A DNA stretch of 64,000 nt from UBA6814 sp040753075. GTDB lineage: Bacteria > Desulfobacterota > Desulfovibrionia > Desulfovibrionales > Desulfovibrionaceae. The position numbers and the translations under genes are program-made. A model generated the notes under the pieces. That model saw only the letters and a list, made by a program, of their open reading frames with translations, had not been told where the DNA came from and searched no databases. Shown here in pieces: positions 46,098 through 53,704 of this stretch. The number at the start of each line of letters is the position of its first letter. Within the stretch, counting starts at the first letter, position 1. The stretch lies in contig JBFMHA010000009.1 of NCBI GenBank assembly GCA_040753075.1, forward strand, positions 1 through 64,000. The letters run 5' to 3'.

Positions 46098-47233
46098 ACC
46101 TGCCGGTCGACATCCTGCGCGCCCTGGAAACCCCGCAGGTGGTGGCGGACCACGCGCGGCTGGCGGCCAACATCGCCCGCATGGCGGACCTGGCCCGGGC
46201 CGCGGGGGTGGGGCTGCGGCCCCACGTCAAGACCCACAAGTGCAGGGAAATCGCCCGGATGCAGCTCGCCGCGGGCGCGGCCGGCCTGACTGCGTCCAAG
46301 CCGGACGAAGCCCTGGTCTTCATCGAGGACGGCGCTCCGTCCCTGACCGTGGCCTACCCGGTGCTGGACCCGCGCAAGCTGGACCGGCTGCTGAAGACCG
46401 CCCGGGAGAAGGGCTGCGACCTGCGCCTGCTGGCCGACTCCGAGCAGGGCGCGGCGGCGCTGGAGGCCGCTGCGGAGCGCCACGCCCGGGAACTCCCCGT
46501 CTTCCTCAAGATCGACGTGGGCCTGCACCGCTGCGGCCTGGCCCCGGACCATCCGGGCCTGTTGCCCTTGGCGCGGCGTATAGCCGAATCAACGCATCTG
46601 CGCCTGGCCGGCGTTCTCTCCCACGCGGGCCACGCCTACGGCGCAAAAGACGCGGCCCAGGTGCGGGAGATTGCACGAGAAGAAAACAGGCTCATGAACG
46701 CGGCCGCTGCCCGGCTGCGCTCGGACGGCCTGGAGGCGCCCGAAATCTCCGTGGGCTCCACGCCCACGGTCCTGGCCGGCGACGCCTGGGACGGGATCAC
46801 CGAAATCCGGCCCGGCAACTACGCGTTCATGGACCGCACCCCCCTGCGCCTGGGCCTGGCCGGCCTCGCCGACATGTCCCTCTGGGTCCTGGCCACCGTG
46901 GTCAGCGCCAACGCGGACTGGCTCATCGTGGACGCGGGCTCCAAGGTCCTCTCCTCGGACAGTGGCGGCCACGGCTCAGCCATGGACGGCCACGGCCTGG
47001 CCCTGCCCCTGGACGCGCCAGAAGAGATGGGCTCTGCCCTCACGGTGCGAAAGCTCTCCGAGGAGCACGGGTTTGTGGAGAGGGGGAACTCGAAGCTGGG
47101 AGTAGGGGATGTGCTGAGAATCCTGCCCAACCACGCCTGCCCGGTGGCCAACCTAACGGAATCCCTGACCATCCTGCATCAGGAGGGCAACACGGAAGAA
47201 TGGCCCGTGGCCGCCCGGGGCCGGGTGCGCTGA
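46094..47233 (+). CDS. D-serine dehydratase/D-threonine aldolase-family PLP enzyme
   Basis: A 379-residue fold-type III PLP enzyme. The N-terminal barrel has RPHVKTHKCREIARMQLAA with the PLP lysine, KIDVGLHRCG, and EIRPGNYAFMDRT. The C-terminal metal site is LPNHACPVANL with His347 and Cys349. His-x-Cys is the zinc site of eukaryotic D-serine dehydratase, whereas D-threonine aldolases have His-x-Asp, so a D-serine dehydratase-like activity is more likely; that is inference from two residues. Some codons (AGA, GTA, CTA) are rare in neighbouring genes. The stop abuts that of rarA. Confidence 0.83.
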   Translation: MNLPVDILRALETPQVVADHARLAANIARMADLARAAGVGLRPHVKTHKCREIARMQLAAGAAGLTASKPDEALVFIEDGAPSLTVAYPVLDPRKLDRLLKTAREKGCDLRLLADSEQGAAALEAAAERHARELPVFLKIDVGLHRCGLAPDHPGLLPLARRIAESTHLRLAGVLSHAGHAYGAKDAAQVREIAREENRLMNAAAARLRSDGLEAPEISVGSTPTVLAGDAWDGITEIRPGNYAFMDRTPLRLGLAGLADMSLWVLATVVSANADWLIVDAGSKVLSSDSGGHGSAMDGHGLALPLDAPEEMGSALTVRKLSEEHGFVERGNSKLGVGDVLRILPNHACPVANLTESLTILHQEGNTEEWPVAARGRVR

Positions 47234-48457
47234 CTATTCCTCGTCCGACTCGCCAAGCCTGCGCCGCAACAACCGCCACCAGGCGGTGAGGCGCTTCTCC
47301 ATGCCCCTTTGCGAAGGGTGGTAGAACTTCCGGCCCACCAGGTCTTCGGGCAGGTAGTCCTGCTCCACCCAGCCGTCGGGGAAGGCGTGGGGGTACTTGT
47401 AGTCGCGGCCGTAGCCCCATTGCTTCATGAGCTTGGTGGCCGGGTTGCGCAGGTGGATGGGCACCGGCTTCTTGCCGTTGGTGCGCACCTCCTTGGCCGC
47501 GTTCTGGTAGGCGGAATAGGTGGAGTTGTTCTTGTGGGCCAGGGCCAGGTACACGGTGGTCTCGGCCAGGGGGATGAACCCCTCGGGCATGCCCACGAAC
47601 TCCACCGCGTGCTGGCAGGAGACGGCCATGGGCAGGGCGAAGGGGTCGCCCAATCCGACATCTTCGGACGCGGACAGGATGAGCCGGCGGCAGATGAAGC
47701 GCGGGTCCTCGCCGCCCTCCAGCAGGCAGGCCAGGTAGTAGAGCGCCGCGTCCGGGTCCGAGCCGCGGATGGACTTGATGAGGGCCGAGGCCAGCTCGTA
47801 GTGGGAGTCCCCGGCCTTGTCCCCGCGCAGGATGATCTCGGGCAGGATCCTCTTGATCTCTTCCGGCTGGCGCTGCTCCGGGGCTAGCTCCGCCGCGTAC
47901 TCCAGCAGGTTGAGCAGGGTGCGGGCGTCGCCGCCGGCCACGTGGGACAGGAAATCCCGGCTCTCGTCGGGCAGCTCCATCTCCAGGGCCGCCGCCCCGC
48001 GCTTGGCCACCTGGTCCATCTCTTCCGGCCCCAGGGGCCGCAGCCGCAGCACGTGCATCCGGGACAGGAGCTGCCGGGTCACGCTGAAGGACGGGTTCTC
48101 GGTGGTGGTGGCCAGGAGCGCGATCTCGCCGCTCTCCAGCAAAGGCAGGAAGAAGTCCTGCTGGGCCTTGGAGAAGCGGTGCAATTCGTCCAGGATGAGG
48201 ACTTCCTTGCCCGCCAGGCGCTTGCGCAGTTCGGCCAGGCCGGCCTCGGGCGCGGAAACCCGCACCCAGGGCTGCAAGCGGGACTGGGCCAGAAGCAGGG
48301 CCAGGGTGGACTTGCCGCAGCCCGGCGGGCCGAAGAGCAGCACGCTGGGCAGGCGGCCGGCCTTGGAGAAGGCGGCCAGCTTGGCCCGCAGGTGGTCCTG
48401 GCCGATAAACTCGTCCAGGGTCCGGGGCCGGATGCGGTCGGCGAGGGGCTGGTTCAT
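47234..48457 (-). CDS. rarA: Replication-associated recombination protein A (RarA/MgsA)
   Basis: AAA+ ATPase acting at stalled replication forks and interacting with SSB. The 407-residue protein has the Walker A motif GPPGCGKST (43-51), Walker B ILDELHRFSKAQQD, TTTENPSFSV (sensor 1) and the C-terminal MgsA region ALAHKNNSTYSAYQNAAKEV. Its length is slightly below that of E. coli RarA. It begins with ATG, with only a weak Shine-Dalgarno. The gene is convergent with the PLP enzyme and downstream of the rsmE terminator. Confidence 0.94.
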   Translation of the reverse strand: MNQPLADRIRPRTLDEFIGQDHLRAKLAAFSKAGRLPSVLLFGPPGCGKSTLALLLAQSRLQPWVRVSAPEAGLAELRKRLAGKEVLILDELHRFSKAQQDFFLPLLESGEIALLATTTENPSFSVTRQLLSRMHVLRLRPLGPEEMDQVAKRGAAALEMELPDESRDFLSHVAGGDARTLLNLLEYAAELAPEQRQPEEIKRILPEIILRGDKAGDSHYELASALIKSIRGSDPDAALYYLACLLEGGEDPRFICRRLILSASEDVGLGDPFALPMAVSCQHAVEFVGMPEGFIPLAETTVYLALAHKNNSTYSAYQNAAKEVRTNGKKPVPIHLRNPATKLMKQWGYGRDYKYPHAFPDGWVEQDYLPEDLVGRKFYHPSQRGMEKRLTAWWRLLRRRLGESDEE

Positions 48458-48619
48458 GTCGTCAGGTATCCGCTGGTTCAGAGGGGGAGCCGGTCCGGCG
48501 TCCTGGAAGGAACTAAAAAAACTCCCGCCGGGTTGTCCAGCAATCTGTCGAGCAGGCCGCGGCCTTGGCTGCGCAAGCCGACGCGGGAAGCCCGGGCGGC
48601 CGCAAGAGACCGGCGCGGG
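48458..48619. other. Upstream region of rarA without a clear feature
   Basis: Together with the terminator and the palindromic element listed next, this makes a 332-base stretch without a gene. In these first 162 bases I see no convincing promoter for rarA, no ORF with coding bias and no RNA gene. A short A7 tract at 48514-48522 is the only AT-rich spot. Confidence 0.3.
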
Positions 48620-48657
48620 AAAAAAACAAGGCCGACGCCCGGGAGCTGCCGGCCTTG
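48620..48657 (-). terminator. Intrinsic terminator of the gcvT-rsmE transcript
   Basis: CAAGGCCG (48627-48634) pairs with CGGCCTTG (48650-48657), and the minus-strand stem is followed by seven T (48620-48626). It lies 130 bases after the rsmE stop, unusually far, because the palindromic element sits between them. Confidence 0.8.
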
Positions 48658-48682
48658 CTTCTCCGTGGTCCTGAACAGGATG

Positions 48683-48793
48683 CTAGTGTCACGTCCTCAA
48701 AATACCGACAGGTATTTTGAGAATAAAAAACGTCTGATTCCGCACCGTTGCAAGACGAAGACGTATCGCGCTGATGCGCGGACGCGACACTAG
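48683..48793. mobile_element. Palindromic MITE-like element at the rsmE stop codon
   Basis: CTAGTGTCACGTCC (48683-48696) and GGACGCGACACTAG (48780-48793) are inverted repeats with one mismatch. Both ends carry CTAG or TA that could be a target-site duplication. Inside are a perfect 11-bp hairpin, CTCAAAATACC/GGTATTTTGAG around GACA (48696-48721), a 5-bp hairpin CGCGC/GCGCG (48767-48780) and an AT-rich patch unlike the surroundings. It has no ORF, so any movement would depend on a transposase elsewhere. An IS-derived MITE is the best reading; a REP-type repeat or a folded RNA are alternatives. Confidence 0.6.
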
Positions 48794-49512
48794 GCCCCGC
48801 CCTTGGCCCGGGCCCAGAAGGCCAGGCCCAGGGCGGCCAGGGCCGCGGTCTCCCAGCGCAGCACGCCCTGGCCCAGGCTCACGCCCATGAACCCGCCGGT
48901 CTTGAGGGCCATGGTCTCCTCGCAGGTGAGCCCGCCCTCCGGGCCGACCACCACCAGGATGCGGCCCGGCGCGGCCAGGTCCACGGGCCGCACCAGCGGG
49001 GCCAGGGCGGCCTCGGAGCAGAGCCGGCGGCGGTCGAAGCCCCGGCCGAACTCCACCAGGCCGCTGAGCCCGCCCTCGATGATGCCCGTCTCGGGCAAGA
49101 GAAGGTTGCCGCTCTGCTTGGCCCCGGCGATCATCTTGGCGATCCAGCCTTCCTTGGGCTCGTCCGGCGGGTCGCCCTGGCTGCGCTCGGCGCGCCAGAA
49201 CCACAGCCCGGCCGCGCCCAGCTCCACCGCCTTCTCCAGGAGCCAGGAACGCCGCGCCTGGCGGCTCCAGCCCAGGGCCAGGTGGACCTGGGCCTCGGGC
49301 CGGGGCGCCTCGCGCAGCTCCACCGGCTCCAGTTCGGCTCGGTCCTTGCCGACCTTCACGATGCGGAATTCGCCCTCCCGGCCGCAGCCGTCGAACAGGC
49401 GCAGCCCGTCGCCCACCCCCAGGCGCACGGCCTTGAGCGCATGCCGCGCCTCGGCGCCGTCCAGCACCCAGGGGTCGGACCAGCGCTCCGGCTCCAGGTA
49501 GAAAAGCCGCAC
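48790..49512 (-). CDS. rsmE: 16S rRNA (uracil-1498-N3)-methyltransferase RsmE
   Basis: SPOUT methyltransferase modifying U1498 of 16S rRNA. The 240-residue protein has an N-terminal PUA-like part (VRLFYLEPERWSD, GAEARHALKAVRL), and the SAM-binding trefoil knot with ILVVVGPEGGLTCEE and VLRWETAALAAL. The GTG at 49512 is preceded by AGGAGG, which overlaps the gcvT stop region. The stop codon TAG lies in the CTAG at the end of the palindromic element, so the insertion has kept the reading frame end. Confidence 0.93.
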   Translation of the reverse strand: MRLFYLEPERWSDPWVLDGAEARHALKAVRLGVGDGLRLFDGCGREGEFRIVKVGKDRAELEPVELREAPRPEAQVHLALGWSRQARRSWLLEKAVELGAAGLWFWRAERSQGDPPDEPKEGWIAKMIAGAKQSGNLLLPETGIIEGGLSGLVEFGRGFDRRRLCSEAALAPLVRPVDLAAPGRILVVVGPEGGLTCEETMALKTGGFMGVSLGQGVLRWETAALAALGLAFWARAKGGA

Positions 49513-49520
49513 GCCGCCTC

Positions 49521-50603
49521 CTAGAATTTGATGCGCGCCGTGCCGTCCTTGTAGAAGGGCAGTTCGGTGCGGTTGGCTTCCAGTTCGGTGCGCGAGGCGC
49601 GTATCACGAAGCTCTTCTCCTCGGCCACGTCGGCGCGCACGTAGGCCAGGGCCACGGCGTGGCCCAGGGAGGGGGCGAAGGAGCCGCTGGTGACCTCGCC
49701 CACCTGCTCGCCCGAGGGCAGGAACACCGGGTCGTGGGTGCGGGCGCTGCGCCGGCCGGCCACGGACAGGGCGACGAGCCGGGAGCGCACCGAGAAGGCC
49801 CCGGCCTTGCCCACGAACTCCGCGGGCGACTTCATGAACACGTCCAGGCCGGCCTCGGCCGGGGTGTGGTTCTCGTCCAGGTCCTGGCCGTAGAGGGGGT
49901 AGCCCAGCTCCAGGCGCAGGGTGTCCCGGGCCCCCAGGCCCGCGGGCTTGACCCGGGGCTCCGCCAGCAGGCGCTCCCACAGGGCCGGGGCGCGGTCCTC
50001 CCGGAGGTAGAACTCGTAGCCCAGCTCCCCGGTGTAGCCGGTGCGGGACACGATGCAGGGATCCTCCTCGAACTCGCATTTCACGAAGGCGAAGTAGTTG
50101 AGGAAGCTGAAGTCCCGGCTGAACACCCGCTCCAGCACCTCGCGGGAGGCCGGCCCCTGCAGGTCGATCTTGGCGGTGTATTCGGTGATGTCCTCGAAGA
50201 ACAGCCCCTCGGGCAGCCGGGCCTTGATCCAGGCGAAGTCGTTCTCGGCCCGCGCGCCGTTGACCACCAGCATGTACTCCTCGTCGCTGAGGCAGTAGAC
50301 GATGAGGTCGTCCAGCACGGTTCCCGCCTCGGAGAGCAGGAAGCCGTAGCGGCAGCGGCCAGGCCCCAGGGTGTCCAGGTTCTGGGTCACCAGCCGGGAC
50401 AGGGCCGCCCGGGCGCGGGTTCCCCTGAGCTTGAACTCGCCCATGTGGCAGATGTCGAACACCGAGGCCTGGGACCGGGTGTGGTGGTGCTCGGCCAGGA
50501 TGCCCTCGTACTGGATGGGCATCTCGTAGCCGGCGAAGGGGGCCATCTTCGCCCCGTGCTCCTTGTGCCAGGCGGTGAGCGGGGTGGTCTTCAACTCGGA
50601 CAC
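49521..50603 (-). CDS. gcvT: Aminomethyltransferase (glycine cleavage T protein)
   Basis: T protein, transferring the methylene group from aminomethyl-lipoyl-H to tetrahydrofolate. The 360-residue protein starts with GTG (GGGAGG upstream) and reads SELKTTPLTAWHKEHGAKM. Further signatures are FDICHMGEFKLRG, VSRTGYTGELGYEFYL, GARDTLRLELGYPLYGQD and IGKAG-like FVGKAGAFS. gcvH and gcvP are not next to it, so it is an orphan here, unless they lie outside the window. It is eight bases upstream of rsmE and 37 bases after the 588-residue unknown. Confidence 0.93.
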   Translation of the reverse strand: MSELKTTPLTAWHKEHGAKMAPFAGYEMPIQYEGILAEHHHTRSQASVFDICHMGEFKLRGTRARAALSRLVTQNLDTLGPGRCRYGFLLSEAGTVLDDLIVYCLSDEEYMLVVNGARAENDFAWIKARLPEGLFFEDITEYTAKIDLQGPASREVLERVFSRDFSFLNYFAFVKCEFEEDPCIVSRTGYTGELGYEFYLREDRAPALWERLLAEPRVKPAGLGARDTLRLELGYPLYGQDLDENHTPAEAGLDVFMKSPAEFVGKAGAFSVRSRLVALSVAGRRSARTHDPVFLPSGEQVGEVTSGSFAPSLGHAVALAYVRADVAEEKSFVIRASRTELEANRTELPFYKDGTARIKF

Positions 50604-50640
50604 GGCAGTCCTCCCGGAAGGGGTGGTTCTGGGGATGGCG

Positions 50641-52407
50641 TCAGACCGCCCGCGCCTGGGCCGGATACTCGGCCCGGGAGCGGCGGATGGCCTTGAACTC
50701 GTCCAGCAGGGCCACCATGCGGCCATACTGCTTCTTCACGTCCTGGCCATACCTGGTCAGGTCCTCGTCCCGGCGGGACACGTAGCTGGAAACGAGGTAC
50801 CCGTCATGCAGCGTATGCTCGCAGATGTCAATGACTGCCTGAACCAACATTTCGAAATAATTGACTATTTCAAATTTCAGTTCGTGCAGGATCTGGTTGG
50901 AGAGCTCCAGCCGATCCCGCACCTTGGCGGTGCGGCCCCGGCCCGGGCCCCGGTGGAGGTCGTCCAGGAGCTTCACCTTGCGGGCCTGGCGGATGTAGCT
51001 GTACTTGGCCCAGACCTCCTGGTGCAGCTCGTGCATGGCCTGGAACACGTCCAGGTTGTCCGGGTTCAGGAGGTAGCCGTCCAGGACCCGCACCACCTTG
51101 GCGTAGAACTCCTCGGAATAGGCGATGATCCGGCGCTGGTGCTTGGAGAGCCAGGAGTAGAGGAACTTGAGCCGCTTCTCGTGGGTGTCGGTGTTCTCCA
51201 CCACCTCGTTGCGCTTGTACACGATGCGGCCGGCGTATTCGCCCCGCACGATGTCGTTCAGGCGCAGGAACATGTTGGTGGTGTCCTTGATGAGGTTCAC
51301 CCGGCGGGTGGCGCGGCCCGTGAGGGGGTGGACCACCTCCTGGTGGAGCACGGACAGGGCGCGGTCCTGCTGCACGTTGTTCGGGTCGTACTTGTGCTGC
51401 CGGTAGACCACCCGCAGGATGACCACCCGCCGCTCCCGGTCCACGAAATACCGGCCGCGGGACAGGGTGCGGATGGCGTCCTTCTGCTCCTTGTCCACCT
51501 GGACCAGGGCCAGCTTCTCCACCCGGGGATAGTGCTGGGCCTCGGGATGGGACCACAGGGTGGTGATGGTCCTGTCGGACTGGCCCAGGACCCGCACCAG
51601 GAAGCTCTCGCCCAGCCGGAACAGGCGGCGGGCGAAGAGCGCGGACGAGGTGCGGCGCTCGGACACGATGGCGAACCCGTAAAGCTCCATGAGGAACTGG
51701 TACACGAAAGAGCGGTGCAGTTCGTAGCGCACGTTGTCTCCGGGCGTGAACTTCTTCATGCGCAGGCCGTAGCGCTTGATCTCGGTGTCCAGGTCCGAGG
51801 GAAAGGAGGCGTACACCCCGGAGAGGTAGAAGGCCCCGTCCGAGTCCAGGGACATGACGTGGGCCCGGTCCATATGGGCCAGGTAGGGGACCGTCCGCGG
51901 GTAGTTCTCCAGGGCGGTCAGATCGCGGCGGGCGAAATGCCGCCTGAAGTCCTCGTGGAAGGGCTTGGGCATGCGGTCCAGGAAGGTGCGCAGGTTCTGG
52001 GCCAGCACCGACTGCTCCAGGGGGCAGGCCGGACCCAGGCCGAAGCCCACGTGCTCCAGCACGTTGTGGAGGATGTCGAACTGGAATATCTCGCTGAAAT
52101 AGTCCAGGGGCCGCGCCAGGGCCACCATGCTGAAGCCCGGCAGATCACGGTACTCCTGGGCGTCGGAGTCGAAGGAGGGCAGGAGTTCCCGCGACTCCAC
52201 CAGCGGATAGCTCCCGTGCTCGAAATAGGGCTTGAGCAGGCAGAACTTGATGTGGGTCCAGTCCAGGAACTCCTTGAGCGCGGCCAGGTCGGAAACGACC
52301 AGGTTGGGGCCGTCGTCTCCGGCGGCCAGCGTCCGACTCTGCGGGACCTTGGAAAAAGCCTCTTCCCAGGAGAAGCGTGGTGTCTTTGCGCTGGCCATGA
52401 CCTCCAT
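50641..52407 (-). CDS. Large conserved-looking cytoplasmic protein, function unknown
   Basis: About 588 residues, with no signal peptide, membrane helix or motif that I recognise. It is rich in Arg, Tyr, His and hydrophobic helices, with a conserved-looking centre (DRERRVVILRVVYRQHKYDP, VNLIKDTTNMFLRLNDIVRG) and a helical C terminus (VNYFEMLVQAVIDICEHTL). Third-position GC bias is strong, so it is surely coding. The start is ATG at 52407 or, three codons later, 52398, where a GGAGG is too close. It is upstream of gcvT and divergent from the GAF-mreB genes. Structure prediction would be the best way to find a fold. Confidence 0.75.
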   Translation of the reverse strand: MEVMASAKTPRFSWEEAFSKVPQSRTLAAGDDGPNLVVSDLAALKEFLDWTHIKFCLLKPYFEHGSYPLVESRELLPSFDSDAQEYRDLPGFSMVALARPLDYFSEIFQFDILHNVLEHVGFGLGPACPLEQSVLAQNLRTFLDRMPKPFHEDFRRHFARRDLTALENYPRTVPYLAHMDRAHVMSLDSDGAFYLSGVYASFPSDLDTEIKRYGLRMKKFTPGDNVRYELHRSFVYQFLMELYGFAIVSERRTSSALFARRLFRLGESFLVRVLGQSDRTITTLWSHPEAQHYPRVEKLALVQVDKEQKDAIRTLSRGRYFVDRERRVVILRVVYRQHKYDPNNVQQDRALSVLHQEVVHPLTGRATRRVNLIKDTTNMFLRLNDIVRGEYAGRIVYKRNEVVENTDTHEKRLKFLYSWLSKHQRRIIAYSEEFYAKVVRVLDGYLLNPDNLDVFQAMHELHQEVWAKYSYIRQARKVKLLDDLHRGPGRGRTAKVRDRLELSNQILHELKFEIVNYFEMLVQAVIDICEHTLHDGYLVSSYVSRRDEDLTRYGQDVKKQYGRMVALLDEFKAIRRSRAEYPAQARAV

Positions 52408-52542
52408 CCGCGCCGCGGGGAGCGGCGGCAATGAAAGAATACCGCGGGGAGGAAGGAAAGACAACAATCCCAGGGAATTTTCAAGGGATTACCGCCCCCC
52501 TCGGCGGCCGTGTCCGGCCGTTCCGCCTCAGCCTTGGAGATT

Positions 52543-52591
52543 ATTGAAAGAATTCAATATATTGACTAATGCTCCTCTTTTGCGGTAAAAG
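52543..52591 (+). promoter_or_regulatory. Putative GAF-mreB promoter with upstream dyad
   Basis: TTGACT (52562-52567) and TAAAAG (52586-52591) are 18 bases apart. Just upstream is the dyad ATTGAA-AGAA-TTCAAT (52543-52558). The whole stretch is AT-rich compared with its surroundings, as expected for a regulated promoter. Confidence 0.4.
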
Positions 52592-52642
52592 ACCTGATTA
52601 AAACCCCCTCTCCCGGCCGCGACGTCCGGGGCCGGATGGACC

Positions 52643-53611
52643 ATGGACTGCCTGCACTCCCTTCTCGGCATCATCTGCAGCGTGTTCGACGCCTATTCCA
52701 CGGTGCTCTTCCTGCCCGGGCCGGGCAACGGCGAATACCACCTGGCCGCACGGTTCAGCCTGGGCGACGACATCGACCAGGGCACGGTCATCACCCCGGG
52801 CCAGGGACTGGTGGGCTGGATCATCCGCAACAAGCGGCCCCTGCGCATCGCCAACTTCGACCAGAAGCGCAGCCGGCTGGGCTACTACCGCTCCAAGGAC
52901 GAGGAGAAGAAGATCAAGGCCTTCATGGGCTGCCCCCTCAAGGGCGGGGAGGGGGCCCTGTGCCTGGACTCCAAGCGCACCTACTCCCTCTCGGACAAGG
53001 ACCTCAAGATCCTGGACATGTTCTCCGCCCTGGCCGCGGACATGCAGCGCTCCGAACTGGAGAACGTGCAGTCCCTCGCCGAACACCGCTACTACCACGG
53101 CCTGCGCCTGCTCTCCGGCCTGCGCAGCCGCTTCCCCAAGTGGGCCGAGTACCTGCGCCACTTCCTGGACCTGCTCTGCCACACCACCGGGATCAGCCAC
53201 ACCTTCCTGGCGGTGCGCGGCGACAAGGACACCTACGTGCTCGAGGGCTACAACCGCCCGGTGTTCGAAGACACCGCCCAGCACGCCGCGGCCTTCCCGG
53301 CCAAGAGCGGCCTCATCGGCTGGGTCTTCGCCAACAACCGGGCGGTGTTCTCGGGCGAGGCCGAGGCCCGCACCGCGTCCCAGGCCCTGTTCGGCTCTCA
53401 GTCGGACTCCCCGTCCTTCGCGGTCCTGGCCTGCCTGCCCCTGTTCATCTCCCGCAGGACCCGGGCCGTGCTGGTGCTGGGCGGCGAGGTCCCGACCCCC
53501 CTGGACGACGACCTCAGGAACTTCCTGGAGATGGCCGCGGACCACCTGGCCATCTACCTGGAAAACCTCCATCTCCGCAGCCAGTTGGACGGGCCGCAAA
53601 AGAAAGTCTAA
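52643..53611 (+). CDS. Tandem GAF-domain protein upstream of mreB
   Basis: A 322-residue cytoplasmic protein with two GAF-like domains, at about 8-140 (VITPGQGLVGWIIRNKRPL) and about 170-310 (AKSGLIGWVFANNRAV). The first contains AFMGCPLKGGEGALCLD; the second a longer loop with SQSDSPSFAVLACLPLF. There is no kinase, cyclase or HTH domain, so it is a sensor without visible output. It sits 93 bases upstream of mreB on the same strand. A link with cell shape control is suggested by position only. The ATG at 52643 has only a weak Shine-Dalgarno. Confidence 0.75.
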   Translation: MDCLHSLLGIICSVFDAYSTVLFLPGPGNGEYHLAARFSLGDDIDQGTVITPGQGLVGWIIRNKRPLRIANFDQKRSRLGYYRSKDEEKKIKAFMGCPLKGGEGALCLDSKRTYSLSDKDLKILDMFSALAADMQRSELENVQSLAEHRYYHGLRLLSGLRSRFPKWAEYLRHFLDLLCHTTGISHTFLAVRGDKDTYVLEGYNRPVFEDTAQHAAAFPAKSGLIGWVFANNRAVFSGEAEARTASQALFGSQSDSPSFAVLACLPLFISRRTRAVLVLGGEVPTPLDDDLRNFLEMAADHLAIYLENLHLRSQLDGPQKKV

Positions 53612-53704
53612 AGATTTTCTTGATTCTGTTCGCCAATCGGGTAAAAAGCCGCAAAGGGCCGGCGGCGCGTCTGCCGGCCAATCCCATCTAGCGAGGTCGC
53701 TGCC

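Noticed and set aside
48683..48793. Reading the palindromic element as a terminator for rsmE
   Set aside because: The AT-rich hairpin is not followed by a T tract on the minus strand, and a proper terminator with T7 lies further on at 48620-48657.
48790..50079. Longer rsmE reading frame starting at 50079
   Set aside because: The extension is antisense-like and overlaps gcvT; the GTG at 49512 has AGGAGG and the family N terminus.
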